DNA from: Geobacter argillaceus | GTDB taxonomy: Bacteria; Desulfobacterota; Desulfuromonadia; Geobacterales; DSM-12255 | Direction: 5' to 3' | Length of the DNA stretch: 64,000 bases | Assembly (NCBI RefSeq): GCF_007830735.1 | Contig: NZ_VLLN01000016.1 | Coordinates: 1-64,000, forward strand | Shown here: piece after piece, positions 18,807 through 25,860 of the stretch | How positions within the stretch are numbered: the stretch's first letter is position 1 | Layout of the letters: each line of letters opens with the position of its first letter | Position numbers and translations under genes: made by a program | The notes under the pieces: model-generated | What the model was told of the DNA's origin: nothing | Seen by the model: the letters and a program-made list of their open reading frames with translations, nothing else | Database searches by the model: none

Positions 18807-20564
18807 CTATCCCTTGATGATGCGTGGCAGAAGCATTTGATGAACCGGCGTGATCGACTTTGGATTCTGGTAGTTGGCACCGGTAAAGGCCTGGATGTAC
18901 TTGCGCAGATCGGGCAAGGACACGATTTCGTCGACAAAACCGGTCATGGCGCAGTAGGCCGGCCGTGACTTGTCCTGGTAGTCCTGGATCATCTGGTTCA
19001 TCTTGTCCAGGACCGGGGTGAGGTCGTTGCCCGCCTCGTCCTCCTTGACCAGCCGCCGGGCGTAGGAGGCGGCAGCAGCGGTTTCACCGTGCATGACGTA
19101 GATTTCGGTCAGCGGCGTGCCCAGGGTGAAGGCGTTGTTGTTGTTGGCCTGGGGCCCGCACATGATGTAGTGGGCCGCAGCGGTACCCTTTCTGAGCACC
19201 ACGCACATCATGGAGAGATCGGTCTGTTCGATGGAGTAGACCAGGGACTGGCCCAGGGCGAGCAGTTCGGCTTCCTCGGCCAGATCGCCGACATCGATGC
19301 CGGTAGTGTCCTGCAGCCAGACGATCGGCAGGTTGTCACGGCCGCAGAGGGTGACGAACTCGGCCTGCTTGATAAGCCCCTGACGGTAATGCTTGCCGCC
19401 AACCGCCGGATAGGCGCCATTGGCATATTCGGGATAGCCGGGGAAGACCCCCTGGCGGTTGCCGATGAAGGCGACCGGGAAGCCGTCGATCTTGGCGATG
19501 CCGGTAAAAACCTCGCGGCCGTAGTCGGGACGGTATTCCATGAACTCGCTGCTGTCGGTGAGGCGGGCCAGGATCTGGATGGCATCGTAGGGACGCTTCT
19601 GGTTCGCGGGAAGGATCATGTTGAGATCCTCCACCGGGAACTTGGGTGCGGCAGGAGCAGCGACCCGGAACATGGTCGGATCGTACGCGGGCATCATCCG
19701 CATATAATCCTTGATGCCGTCCAGTACGCCTTTCTCGGTGTCATGCACCTCACGGAAATAGGCGGTGTGATCGAAGTGGGTCTCCACCCGACCCGGATCC
19801 TTGGCCTTGAAGCTCTTGGTGCCATCGATGAGCGCCCGGGCCGCTTCGGCATCGATATACCCCTTGGGGTTCATCCCGCCGACGATGCCGGCGCCGCCGA
19901 CGGCGATGTTTGCCCCTTCGTGGGCCAGCAGGATGGTGGGGCTGATCCCCTGATAACCGCCACCGGCCGGGTTGGTGCCGTAGATGGCGTTCAGGATCGG
20001 AATCCCCAGATGGTTCAGGTCGGCATGGCGGTAGAAGGGGGCCCCGCTGGAGCGGCGGCCGGCATAGACAGTCTCCTGCTCCATCAGCTTGACGCCGCTG
20101 CAGTTGGTCAGCCAGACCAGCGGCACGTTGAGCCGCTTGGCCATGTCGGTGACCATGAGGATGTTCTCGGACTGTCCGGCGATCCAGGCGCCGGCCATGA
20201 CCTTGTTGTCAAAGCCGATGATGACCGCCCATTTCCCTTCGATCTTGCCGATGCCGTTCACGACCCCGGTGCATCCTTCTTCATTGTCCCGGGGGTTATA
20301 GAGGGTGTGCAGGGGAGACCAGGTTCCCGGGTCCACCAGGTAGTCGAGACGGTCGTAGATGGTCATCCCGCCCCGTTCATGGATCTTCTTGGCGGGGATA
20401 CCCGCATTCTTCACCCTCTCCGTCTCCCGGGCGAGAATCCGCTCCTGCTCCCGGACGAGCTCGATATTTTCCTGAGCGCGTTTGACTTCTCCTTCATTGA
20501 GCGCCTTACCGATATCGGCCATTTTTTCGAAATACGGACGCAACGGCGTTTGTTTTCGCGACAT
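18807..20564 (-). CDS. GcdA-like acyl-CoA carboxyltransferase (glutaconyl-CoA decarboxylase alpha type)
   Basis: The 585-residue product is longer than the ~510-540 residues of propionyl-/methylmalonyl-CoA carboxyltransferases and matches the length and layout of glutaconyl-CoA decarboxylase alpha. Characteristic stretches are [98 protein letters not shown] and [13 protein letters not shown]. The predicted reaction is transfer of the gamma-carboxyl group from glutaconyl-CoA to biotin, giving crotonyl-CoA. It lies between a probable glutaryl-CoA dehydrogenase and the biotin-bearing protein. The substrate assignment is inference from family resemblance recalled by eye; a different acyl-CoA remains possible. 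The start at 20564 has AAGGGG upstream. Confidence 0.85.
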   Translation of the reverse strand: MSRKQTPLRPYFEKMADIGKALNEGEVKRAQENIELVREQERILARETERVKNAGIPAKKIHERGGMTIYDRLDYLVDPGTWSPLHTLYNPRDNEEGCTGVVNGIGKIEGKWAVIIGFDNKVMAGAWIAGQSENILMVTDMAKRLNVPLVWLTNCSGVKLMEQETVYAGRRSSGAPFYRHADLNHLGIPILNAIYGTNPAGGGYQGISPTILLAHEGANIAVGGAGIVGGMNPKGYIDAEAARALIDGTKSFKAKDPGRVETHFDHTAYFREVHDTEKGVLDGIKDYMRMMPAYDPTMFRVAAPAAPKFPVEDLNMILPANQKRPYDAIQILARLTDSSEFMEYRPDYGREVFTGIAKIDGFPVAFIGNRQGVFPGYPEYANGAYPAVGGKHYRQGLIKQAEFVTLCGRDNLPIVWLQDTTGIDVGDLAEEAELLALGQSLVYSIEQTDLSMMCVVLRKGTAAAHYIMCGPQANNNNAFTLGTPLTEIYVMHGETAAAASYARRLVKEDEAGNDLTPVLDKMNQMIQDYQDKSRPAYCAMTGFVDEIVSLPDLRKYIQAFTGANYQNPKSITPVHQMLLPRIIKG

Positions 20565-20641
20565 ACCAGGCCCCTTTCCCTCTATCTATTGAAATTGAAC
20601 AGCATATAGTCGAAATAACTGCATCTGCACAACCGGCGGCA

Positions 20642-21799
20642 CTAGCGGTTGGTCACATCCCCGAGGGCAATGCCGGCGATGATGGTCTTCTGGATGTTGC
20701 TCGTCCCCTCGACCGTACGCAGTGACATGGAATCGCGCAGGATGCGTTCTGCCGGATATTCGGTGGAGAAGCCGTAGCTGCCGAAGATTTTCATCGTATC
20801 GCAGGCCGCCTTTACCGCTGCTTCTGAGGCAAACAGTTTGGCCATGGAGGTCTGGTACTGGTTGGGCATCCCCTGATCCTTGAGCCAGGCTGCCTGGTAG
20901 ACGAGCAGCTTGGCCGCCTCATGCTCGGCAACCATCTCGGCGATCTGGGCCTGGATCATCTGGTAGGAACCGATCTTCTTGCCGAACTGGGTCCGCTCGT
21001 TGGCGTAGCCGATAGCCGCCTCAACAGCGCTGCCACCGATCCCCAGTGCACCGGCTGCGCAGCTGATCCGGGTATTGTTCAACTGGAACATGCAGATCTG
21101 GAAACCCTGGCCCACCTCACCCAGGACCGAGTCCTTGGGGATTTTGGCCTGGCTGAAGGAGATCTCGCCGGTGGGGGCACAGTGCAGACCGAGCTTGGTC
21201 TCGATCGGGGCGGTAATGATCCCCTCGTTCCCCTTCAGGTTGACGACGAAGCAGGTCATCCCCTGGTATTTCTTGCTCTTGTCCGTCATGGCGTACACCA
21301 GACCCCAGTCGCCCAGATGGGCATTGGAGATCCACATCTTCTGGCCGTTCAGCTCCCAGTGATCGCCGCGATCGGTGGCAGTGGTCCCCATGCTGACAAC
21401 GTCGGAACCGGAGTTGGGCTCGGTAATGGCGAAGAAGCCGAACGACGCACCGCTGACCCAGTCGGGGATGAAGCGCTCTTTCTGCGCCGTGGTGCCGAAC
21501 TTGTTGACGGTTATGGCAGGACCGATGTTCTGCATGTTCAGCGGCAGACGCGAGGAACCGCTGACCATGGCCAGCTGTTCGGCGATAATGACCGACTCCA
21601 GAAAGCCGCAGCCGTTGCCGCCGTACTCCTCCGGCAGGGCGCAACCGAAAAAGCCGAGATCGGCCATCTTCTTGACCAGTTCGGGACGGAACGTATGATT
21701 TGCCTCGTCCTCCTTGAGTGTCGGAAGGATCTCCTTCTGTGCAAAATCCCTGGCCACGTCCTGCATCATCTTCTGTTCATCAGTGAGTCCGAAATACAT
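20642..21799 (-). CDS. Acyl-CoA dehydrogenase, probable non-decarboxylating glutaryl-CoA dehydrogenase
   Basis: The 385-residue product is a complete ACAD. It has the FAD-contact stretch FAITEPNSGSDV, KMWISNA, the RTQFGKKIGSYQMIQ segment, GSYGFSTEYPAERILRD, and the catalytic-base loop RTVEGTSNIQK. The sequence around GITEP/WISNA resembles glutaryl-CoA dehydrogenases of the anaerobic, non-decarboxylating type, which release glutaconyl-CoA and thus need a separate decarboxylase, as encoded next door. Electrons pass to EtfAB. It is the first gene of acd-gcdA-like-biotin carboxyltransferase; the start has GAGGAGG upstream. An IclR-type palindrome lies 76 bp upstream. The substrate is inferred mainly from context. 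Confidence 0.85.
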   Translation of the reverse strand: MYFGLTDEQKMMQDVARDFAQKEILPTLKEDEANHTFRPELVKKMADLGFFGCALPEEYGGNGCGFLESVIIAEQLAMVSGSSRLPLNMQNIGPAITVNKFGTTAQKERFIPDWVSGASFGFFAITEPNSGSDVVSMGTTATDRGDHWELNGQKMWISNAHLGDWGLVYAMTDKSKKYQGMTCFVVNLKGNEGIITAPIETKLGLHCAPTGEISFSQAKIPKDSVLGEVGQGFQICMFQLNNTRISCAAGALGIGGSAVEAAIGYANERTQFGKKIGSYQMIQAQIAEMVAEHEAAKLLVYQAAWLKDQGMPNQYQTSMAKLFASEAAVKAACDTMKIFGSYGFSTEYPAERILRDSMSLRTVEGTSNIQKTIIAGIALGDVTNR

Positions 21800-21874
21800 G
21801 GTGTCCTCCTCGTTGATCTGGTTAGTTGCGTGTCGCCTAAGAAACAGCCGATATTTTCCCTTATATTGCCGTCC

Positions 21875-21891
21875 GTACCGCAGAGCGGAAC
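21875..21891. promoter_or_regulatory. Palindromic operator upstream of the acyl-CoA dehydrogenase operon
   Basis: GTACCGC-AGA-GCGGAAC is a 17-bp near-perfect palindrome. Very similar palindromes occur at 23335-23351 and 23516-23532, around the CaiB and IclR genes. It lies downstream of a TATAAT-like hexamer (21913-21918, minus strand), where a bound repressor would block transcription. It is the most likely binding site of the IclR protein at 23643. Confidence 0.65.
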
Positions 21892-21922
21892 CGATAAACT
21901 GTTTTACAGGTTATTATAGTAA

Positions 21923-21953
21923 TCGAGTACCACAATACATAATTTTTTGTCAA
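21923..21953 (-). promoter_or_regulatory. Promoter region block of the acyl-CoA dehydrogenase operon, shared with the thiolase operon
   Basis: The block matches 12321-12351 at 25 of 31 bases and begins TTGACA on the minus strand. A good -10 candidate, TATAAT, lies at 21918-21913, but the spacing of 29 bp from TTGACA is too long for one sigma-70 promoter. TTGACA may therefore belong to an activator or repressor site. Confidence 0.5.
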
Positions 21954-22054
21954 GGAATTATGCTTAAAATAATTTTTCTGAAACGGGCTACGATACCGAA
22001 AAATGAAGATGTTATCATGACGCTGCGGGTGCGGTCAGCATGTGGCGCCGCGAG

Positions 22055-23275
22055 TTATATAACGCCGGTTTCGCGCAGCGAGGTTATTGTGTTACCGTCG
22101 ACACCGAGCAGCTGCTCCAGCACCTGCACTGTGTGCTCACCCAAGAGCGGCGGCGGCTGCAACGCCCCCGCAGGGGTTTGGGAGAATTTCATCGGCGTGC
22201 CGACCAGCGGTATCTCTCCGGCGCTAGCGTGCTCAACCGTGACACACATCGAGCGGGCCCGGACCTGAGGGTCGGCAAAGACCTCCTCGATGGTATTGAT
22301 CGGCCCGCACGGAACACCGGCCTTTTCCAGTTCGGCAATCCACCAGGACTTGGTCCGGAGCCCGAATATATCGCGGAGCAGCGGAATGAGACTGTCGCGG
22401 TTGCGCACCCGGTCGGCATTGGTGGCGAACCGCTCGTCCGTTGCCAGATGCGGAGCGCCGGCCACGGCGCAGAATCGGCGATACTGCTCGTCGTTCCCCA
22501 CTGCCAGGATGATATGGCTGTCACTGGTGGCAAAGGCCTGGTACGGCACGATGTTCGGATGTGCATTGCCGAGACGCTCCGGAGAACGGCCCGAGACCAG
22601 GTAGTTGGTCGCCTGGTTGGCCAGGGTTGCCACCTGGACATCAAGCAGGGCCAGGTCGACATGCTGGCCGATGCCGGTCCGCTCACGGCAGGCCAGTGCG
22701 GCCAGGACCGCCGTCGTGGCGTACATGCCGGTGAAGATATCGACGATTGCAACACCGACCTTCATCGGTCCACCCGCCTCGCCACCGGGCTCCCCGGTTA
22801 CACTCATCAAGCCGCCCATCCCCTGGATCAGGAAATCATAACCGGCCCGCTGACGATAGGGTCCGGTCTGGCCGAAGCCGGTGATGGAACAGTAGATGAT
22901 GCCGGGATTTACCTCTTTCAGGGAAGGATAGTCGAGACCGTACTGGGCCAGCCCCCCCACCTTGAAATTCTCCAGCACGATGTCGCAACTGGCCGCAAGC
23001 CTCCGCACCAGATCCTGTCCTTCGGGACGGGTAAAATCGATGGTGACCGATTTTTTCCCCCGGTTGGCGGAAAGGAAATAGGCGGCGTCGCGGGTCGGCG
23101 TCCCCTCCCTGTCGGCCAGAAACGGCGGGCCCCAGCCACGGGTATCGTCACCGACACCCGGGCGTTCAACCTTGATAACCTCTGCACCCAGATCGGCCAA
23201 GGTCTGCCCAGCCCACGGACCGGCCAGCACCCGACTCAAATCCAACACCCGCACATGCTTCAGAGGACCGTCCAA
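22055..23275 (-). CDS. CaiB/BaiF family CoA-transferase, probable succinyl-CoA:glutarate CoA-transferase
   Basis: The 406-residue product is a full-length class III CoA-transferase: LDLSRVLAGPWAGQTLADLG at the N-terminus, VIKVERPGVGDDTRGWGPP, YFLSANRGKKSVTIDF, YCSITGFGQTGPY, the catalytic aspartate in AIVDIFTGMYA/LALLDVQVA, and GNAHPNIVPYQ. The overall wording is very close to the glutarate CoA-transferases found beside glutaryl-CoA dehydrogenase in pseudomonads. It would move CoA from succinyl-CoA to glutarate. The gene is divergent from iclR and lies directly upstream of the acyl-CoA dehydrogenase operon. No strong ribosome-binding site is seen at 23275 beyond AGGGAG. Confidence 0.85.
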   Translation of the reverse strand: MDGPLKHVRVLDLSRVLAGPWAGQTLADLGAEVIKVERPGVGDDTRGWGPPFLADREGTPTRDAAYFLSANRGKKSVTIDFTRPEGQDLVRRLAASCDIVLENFKVGGLAQYGLDYPSLKEVNPGIIYCSITGFGQTGPYRQRAGYDFLIQGMGGLMSVTGEPGGEAGGPMKVGVAIVDIFTGMYATTAVLAALACRERTGIGQHVDLALLDVQVATLANQATNYLVSGRSPERLGNAHPNIVPYQAFATSDSHIILAVGNDEQYRRFCAVAGAPHLATDERFATNADRVRNRDSLIPLLRDIFGLRTKSWWIAELEKAGVPCGPINTIEEVFADPQVRARSMCVTVEHASAGEIPLVGTPMKFSQTPAGALQPPPLLGEHTVQVLEQLLGVDGNTITSLRETGVI

Positions 23276-23334
23276 TTGCGCACTCTCCCTTGTTTAATTG
23301 ACAATCACGACCAAACCAAACCTTCAAATACATA

Positions 23335-23351
23335 GTTCCACTATGCGGTAC
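23335..23351. promoter_or_regulatory. Palindromic operator upstream of the CoA-transferase gene
   Basis: GTTCCAC-TAT-GCGGTAC matches the palindromes at 21875 and 23516 and lies 60 bp upstream of the CoA-transferase start. Confidence 0.6.
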
Positions 23352-23515
23352 AAATGTTCTGCAATTGATGATACTATAAACAAAAAAGATTTCAAACAAA
23401 ATTTATTACATTGCGACACAATTACACCGCCGGTCACTCATCAGTAAATACACGTCATTTTTAAGCAACAAACAGCAAAACGATACGAATCACCCTCACT
23501 ATCGGCTTCCATACC

Positions 23516-23532
23516 GTACCGCAGCACGGAAC
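23516..23532. promoter_or_regulatory. Palindromic operator upstream of iclR
   Basis: GTACCGC-AGC-ACGGAAC is the third copy of the motif, about 110 bp upstream of the iclR start, on the far side of the TTGACA at 23563. It fits autoregulation. Confidence 0.6.
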
Positions 23533-23642
23533 ATAGTGCCCAAAATTCGCTTAAATGCTGTTGACATGAATTTGCCTTTATGCAAACCTGTGTTTGAAAA
23601 AGAACCACCATCCAGAGGGACCTTTCAGGGGAGACAAGAGGC

Positions 23643-24443
23643 ATGACAAAGGATCGCAGAACCGACAGAACCCCAGAAGATGCGCGAAAATTTGTCGAGG
23701 CGCTGGCAAGAGGGCTGGAGGTTTTAAGCTGCTTTCATCCCAGCGACCACTACCTGGGGAACCAGGAAATCTCGAAACGGACACGACTGCCCAAGTCAAC
23801 CGTTTCGCGGCTGACCTTCACCCTCGCAGAACTCGGCTACCTCAATTACTCCACCACGCACAACAAGTACTGCCTGGGTAATGCCGTGATCGGTCTCGGC
23901 TACGCCAAACTGGCCCAGATGGATATCCGCCGCATTTCGCGGCCACTTATGCAGGCCCTGGCCGAACACACACAGGCATCGGTCAATCTGGGCATTCGTG
24001 ACCAACTGAACATGATCTATATAGACACCTATCGGAACACATCCACACTCGCAGTCCAGCTCGATGTGGGCTCGCAGATCCCCATCGCGACGACCTCCAT
24101 GGGGAAAGCGTATCTGTGCGCCCTTCCCGAGGACAAGAGGACCGAACTGATGGAACAGATCCGTGCCAACGAGGCACAGAACTGGCCGCTCATCAAGGAT
24201 GGCATTGACAAGGCGATGGCGGACTACCGTGAGTTCGGCTACTGCACGAGCCTCGGCACCTGGCGAACCGAAGTCCATGCCGCCGCAGTGCCGCTCACAC
24301 TCGATGACGGGACCATCATGGTGTTCAGCTGCAGCGGTGCATCCTTTCAACTGTCGAGACAGCTGATCGAAACAGATATCGGCCCGCGGCTCATCAACCT
24401 GGTTGGCAACGTGCGCACCGCTCTCTCGTTTGTAAAGAACTGA
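23643..24443 (+). CDS. IclR family transcriptional regulator
   Basis: The 266-residue protein has an N-terminal winged helix (ARGLEVLSCFHPSDHYLGNQEISKRTRLPKSTVSRLTFTL) and a C-terminal IclR effector domain (TQASVNLGIRDQLNMIYIDTY, TTSMGKAYLCALPE, GYCTSLGTW, VHAAAVPL). It is divergently placed from the CoA-transferase, and palindromes of IclR type flank both genes and the acyl-CoA dehydrogenase operon. A glutarate-type acid or its CoA ester is the plausible effector; this is inference. A clear terminator follows the gene. Confidence 0.92.
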   Translation: MTKDRRTDRTPEDARKFVEALARGLEVLSCFHPSDHYLGNQEISKRTRLPKSTVSRLTFTLAELGYLNYSTTHNKYCLGNAVIGLGYAKLAQMDIRRISRPLMQALAEHTQASVNLGIRDQLNMIYIDTYRNTSTLAVQLDVGSQIPIATTSMGKAYLCALPEDKRTELMEQIRANEAQNWPLIKDGIDKAMADYREFGYCTSLGTWRTEVHAAAVPLTLDDGTIMVFSCSGASFQLSRQLIETDIGPRLINLVGNVRTALSFVKN

Positions 24444-24473
24444 TCCCTTCCACAAGATACGTTACCAAATTAT

Positions 24474-24507
24474 GGCCCCGGGCATGATGCCCGGGGCCTT
24501 TCCGTTT
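24474..24507 (+). terminator. Intrinsic terminator of iclR
   Basis: GGCCCCGGGC and GCCCGGGGCC form a perfect 10-bp stem with a five-base loop, followed by TTTCCGTTT. It lies 30 bp after the iclR stop. Confidence 0.85.
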
Positions 24508-24551
24508 GGCGTTGCCACGTCCCCATGCAGACAAGAGACACCCGGCTCTCC

Positions 24552-24567
24552 GTGCGGCCGACCGCAC
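24552..24567. promoter_or_regulatory. Inverted repeat upstream of the sigma-54 promoter, possible activator site
   Basis: GTGCGG-CCGA-CCGCAC is a perfect inverted repeat 114 bp upstream of the -24 element. A related half-site (ATCCGCAC) follows about 30 bp further on. Both the distance and the symmetry fit an enhancer for a DctD/NtrC-type activator. Confidence 0.45.
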
Positions 24568-24680
24568 AACCCTTACACCACATTCCGAAAATCCGCACAC
24601 CCTGCTCCTCCCCTGCCGCAGCACGGCGCCATAACAGTACAATATAACAGCGTATTTAAATTTACCGGCACCAGGCATAC

Positions 24681-24696
24681 CGGCACGCGACTTGCT
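24681..24696 (+). promoter_or_regulatory. Sigma-54 (-24/-12) promoter for the transporter operon
   Basis: CGGCACG-CGAC-TTGCT matches the sigma-54 consensus TGGCACG-N4-TTGCW at all but the first base, with the invariant GG and GC ten bases apart. It lies about 160 bp upstream of the DapA-like gene in an otherwise empty intergenic region (24508-24856), and a sigma-54 activator gene is found downstream at 31512. Confidence 0.8.
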
Positions 24697-24856
24697 CTTC
24701 AATGCTCAGATACAACGAACTGAGAGTTGCTGACGTTGTCACTGAGGCCCTATTGACCGTCGAACAAAGCAAGCTTTCAGACCCGACGTTCCGACTGCAC
24801 ACAAATACTGTTCCTATTTACTATATGGCCCGGTGAGGGCCAGGAGGAAGCGGACA

Positions 24857-25756
24857 ATGAGCGAACGACTGAAGGGCGTCCACACTATCGTGCCCACCCC
24901 GTTTGATGAGCAGGGGGAACTGGACGGAGAAAGCCTCTTTCAGCTGATCGATTTTCTGGTGCGGCTGGGAGTCGACGGGGTGGTGGTGCTCGGAGTGATG
25001 GGCGAGGCGCCCAAGCTCGGAGAGACGGAACAGGCCGAGGTGCTCCGCATTGCCGTGCAGGCGGCAGCCGGGAGGATACCGGTCTTCGCCGGTGCCGGCG
25101 CCGCCGGCACCGATCTGGCCATTGCCAAAGGGATCGCCGCCATGCGCGGCGGCGCAGCGGGTCTGCTGGTCGCGCCGCCACCGGTCCAGAAGAACGGCGT
25201 GATCTTCGACTACTACCGGCGAATCGGCGAGGCCGTACAGGCCCCGCTGATTCGCCACGACTACCCGGCTACCACCGGCATCCTGCTGGACGCAGAGCTG
25301 GTCGCCCGGATGTTCGGCGAGATCGAACAGGTCAAGGTGATCAAACTGGAAGAGCCCCCCACCGGGCCGAAGATCACCCAGCTCCGCAGGCTCTGCCCGG
25401 AACTGAGCATCCTCGGCGGGCTGGGCGGCATGTATTTCCTCGATGAACTGCAGCGCGGCGCTGACGGCATCATGACCGGCTTTTCCTACCCTGAGCTGCT
25501 GAAGGCCATCTATCGCTCCTTTATCCGGAACGACCTCGCCGAGGCTCAGCGTATCTTCTACAGTGCCTGTCCGCTCCTGCGCTACGAGTTCCAGCCCGGA
25601 ATCGGCCTGGCACTGCACAAGGAAATATACCGGCAGCGCGGCGCGATCCGCACCGCTCACGTCCGCCATCCCGGGGCGCAGATCGATGCCGAGCTGAAGC
25701 GCGAACTGGCCCAGCTCCTCGCCTACTGCCCGCCTGAAAGATTGATTTCTGTTTAG
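24857..25756 (+). CDS. DapA-superfamily aldolase/lyase-like protein
   Basis: The 299-residue TIM-barrel protein resembles dihydrodipicolinate synthase/N-acetylneuraminate lyase: GVHTIVPTPFDEQGELD at the start, GVMGEAPKLGETE in place of GTTGE, and the Schiff-base lysine in VIKLEEPPTG. The position usually holding the catalytic tyrosine (YN before P-x-x-T-G) reads HDYPATTG, so the tyrosine appears shifted or replaced by His. Its reaction is therefore unknown; a true DapA role is unlikely. It is the first gene of the TRAP transporter operon behind the sigma-54 promoter, so it may act on the imported compound. The start has GGAGG upstream. Confidence 0.82.
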   Translation: MSERLKGVHTIVPTPFDEQGELDGESLFQLIDFLVRLGVDGVVVLGVMGEAPKLGETEQAEVLRIAVQAAAGRIPVFAGAGAAGTDLAIAKGIAAMRGGAAGLLVAPPPVQKNGVIFDYYRRIGEAVQAPLIRHDYPATTGILLDAELVARMFGEIEQVKVIKLEEPPTGPKITQLRRLCPELSILGGLGGMYFLDELQRGADGIMTGFSYPELLKAIYRSFIRNDLAEAQRIFYSACPLLRYEFQPGIGLALHKEIYRQRGAIRTAHVRHPGAQIDAELKRELAQLLAYCPPERLISV

Positions 25757-25860
25757 GGTTATCAGCGCCAATCCGTATAAATCAGCGTTGATCCGTGTTT
25801 AATTGCTTTCGATTTTTCTTGTTTGGTTCCGGCTACACACAAAGGAAAGGAAACCGCACC

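Larger units (their letters stand above)
23276..23642. promoter_or_regulatory. Divergent control region between caiB-like gene and iclR
   Basis: These 367 bp contain no gene. The region is AT-rich and holds two copies of the 17-bp palindrome (23335-23351 and 23516-23532). Toward iclR there is a TTGACA at 23563-23568, but no clear -10 at 17 bp. The arrangement is that of an autoregulated IclR-type repressor controlling a divergent catabolic gene. Confidence 0.6.

Noticed and set aside
21913-21953. TTGACA (21953-21948) and TATAAT (21918-21913) as one sigma-70 promoter
   Set aside because: They are 29 bp apart, far from the 16-18 bp needed. TATAAT may belong to a promoter with a weak -35; TTGACA is more likely part of the shared regulatory block.
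24857-25756. Annotation as dihydrodipicolinate synthase (dapA)
   Set aside because: The tyrosine motif is altered and the gene sits in an inducible transporter operon, not in a lysine pathway setting.
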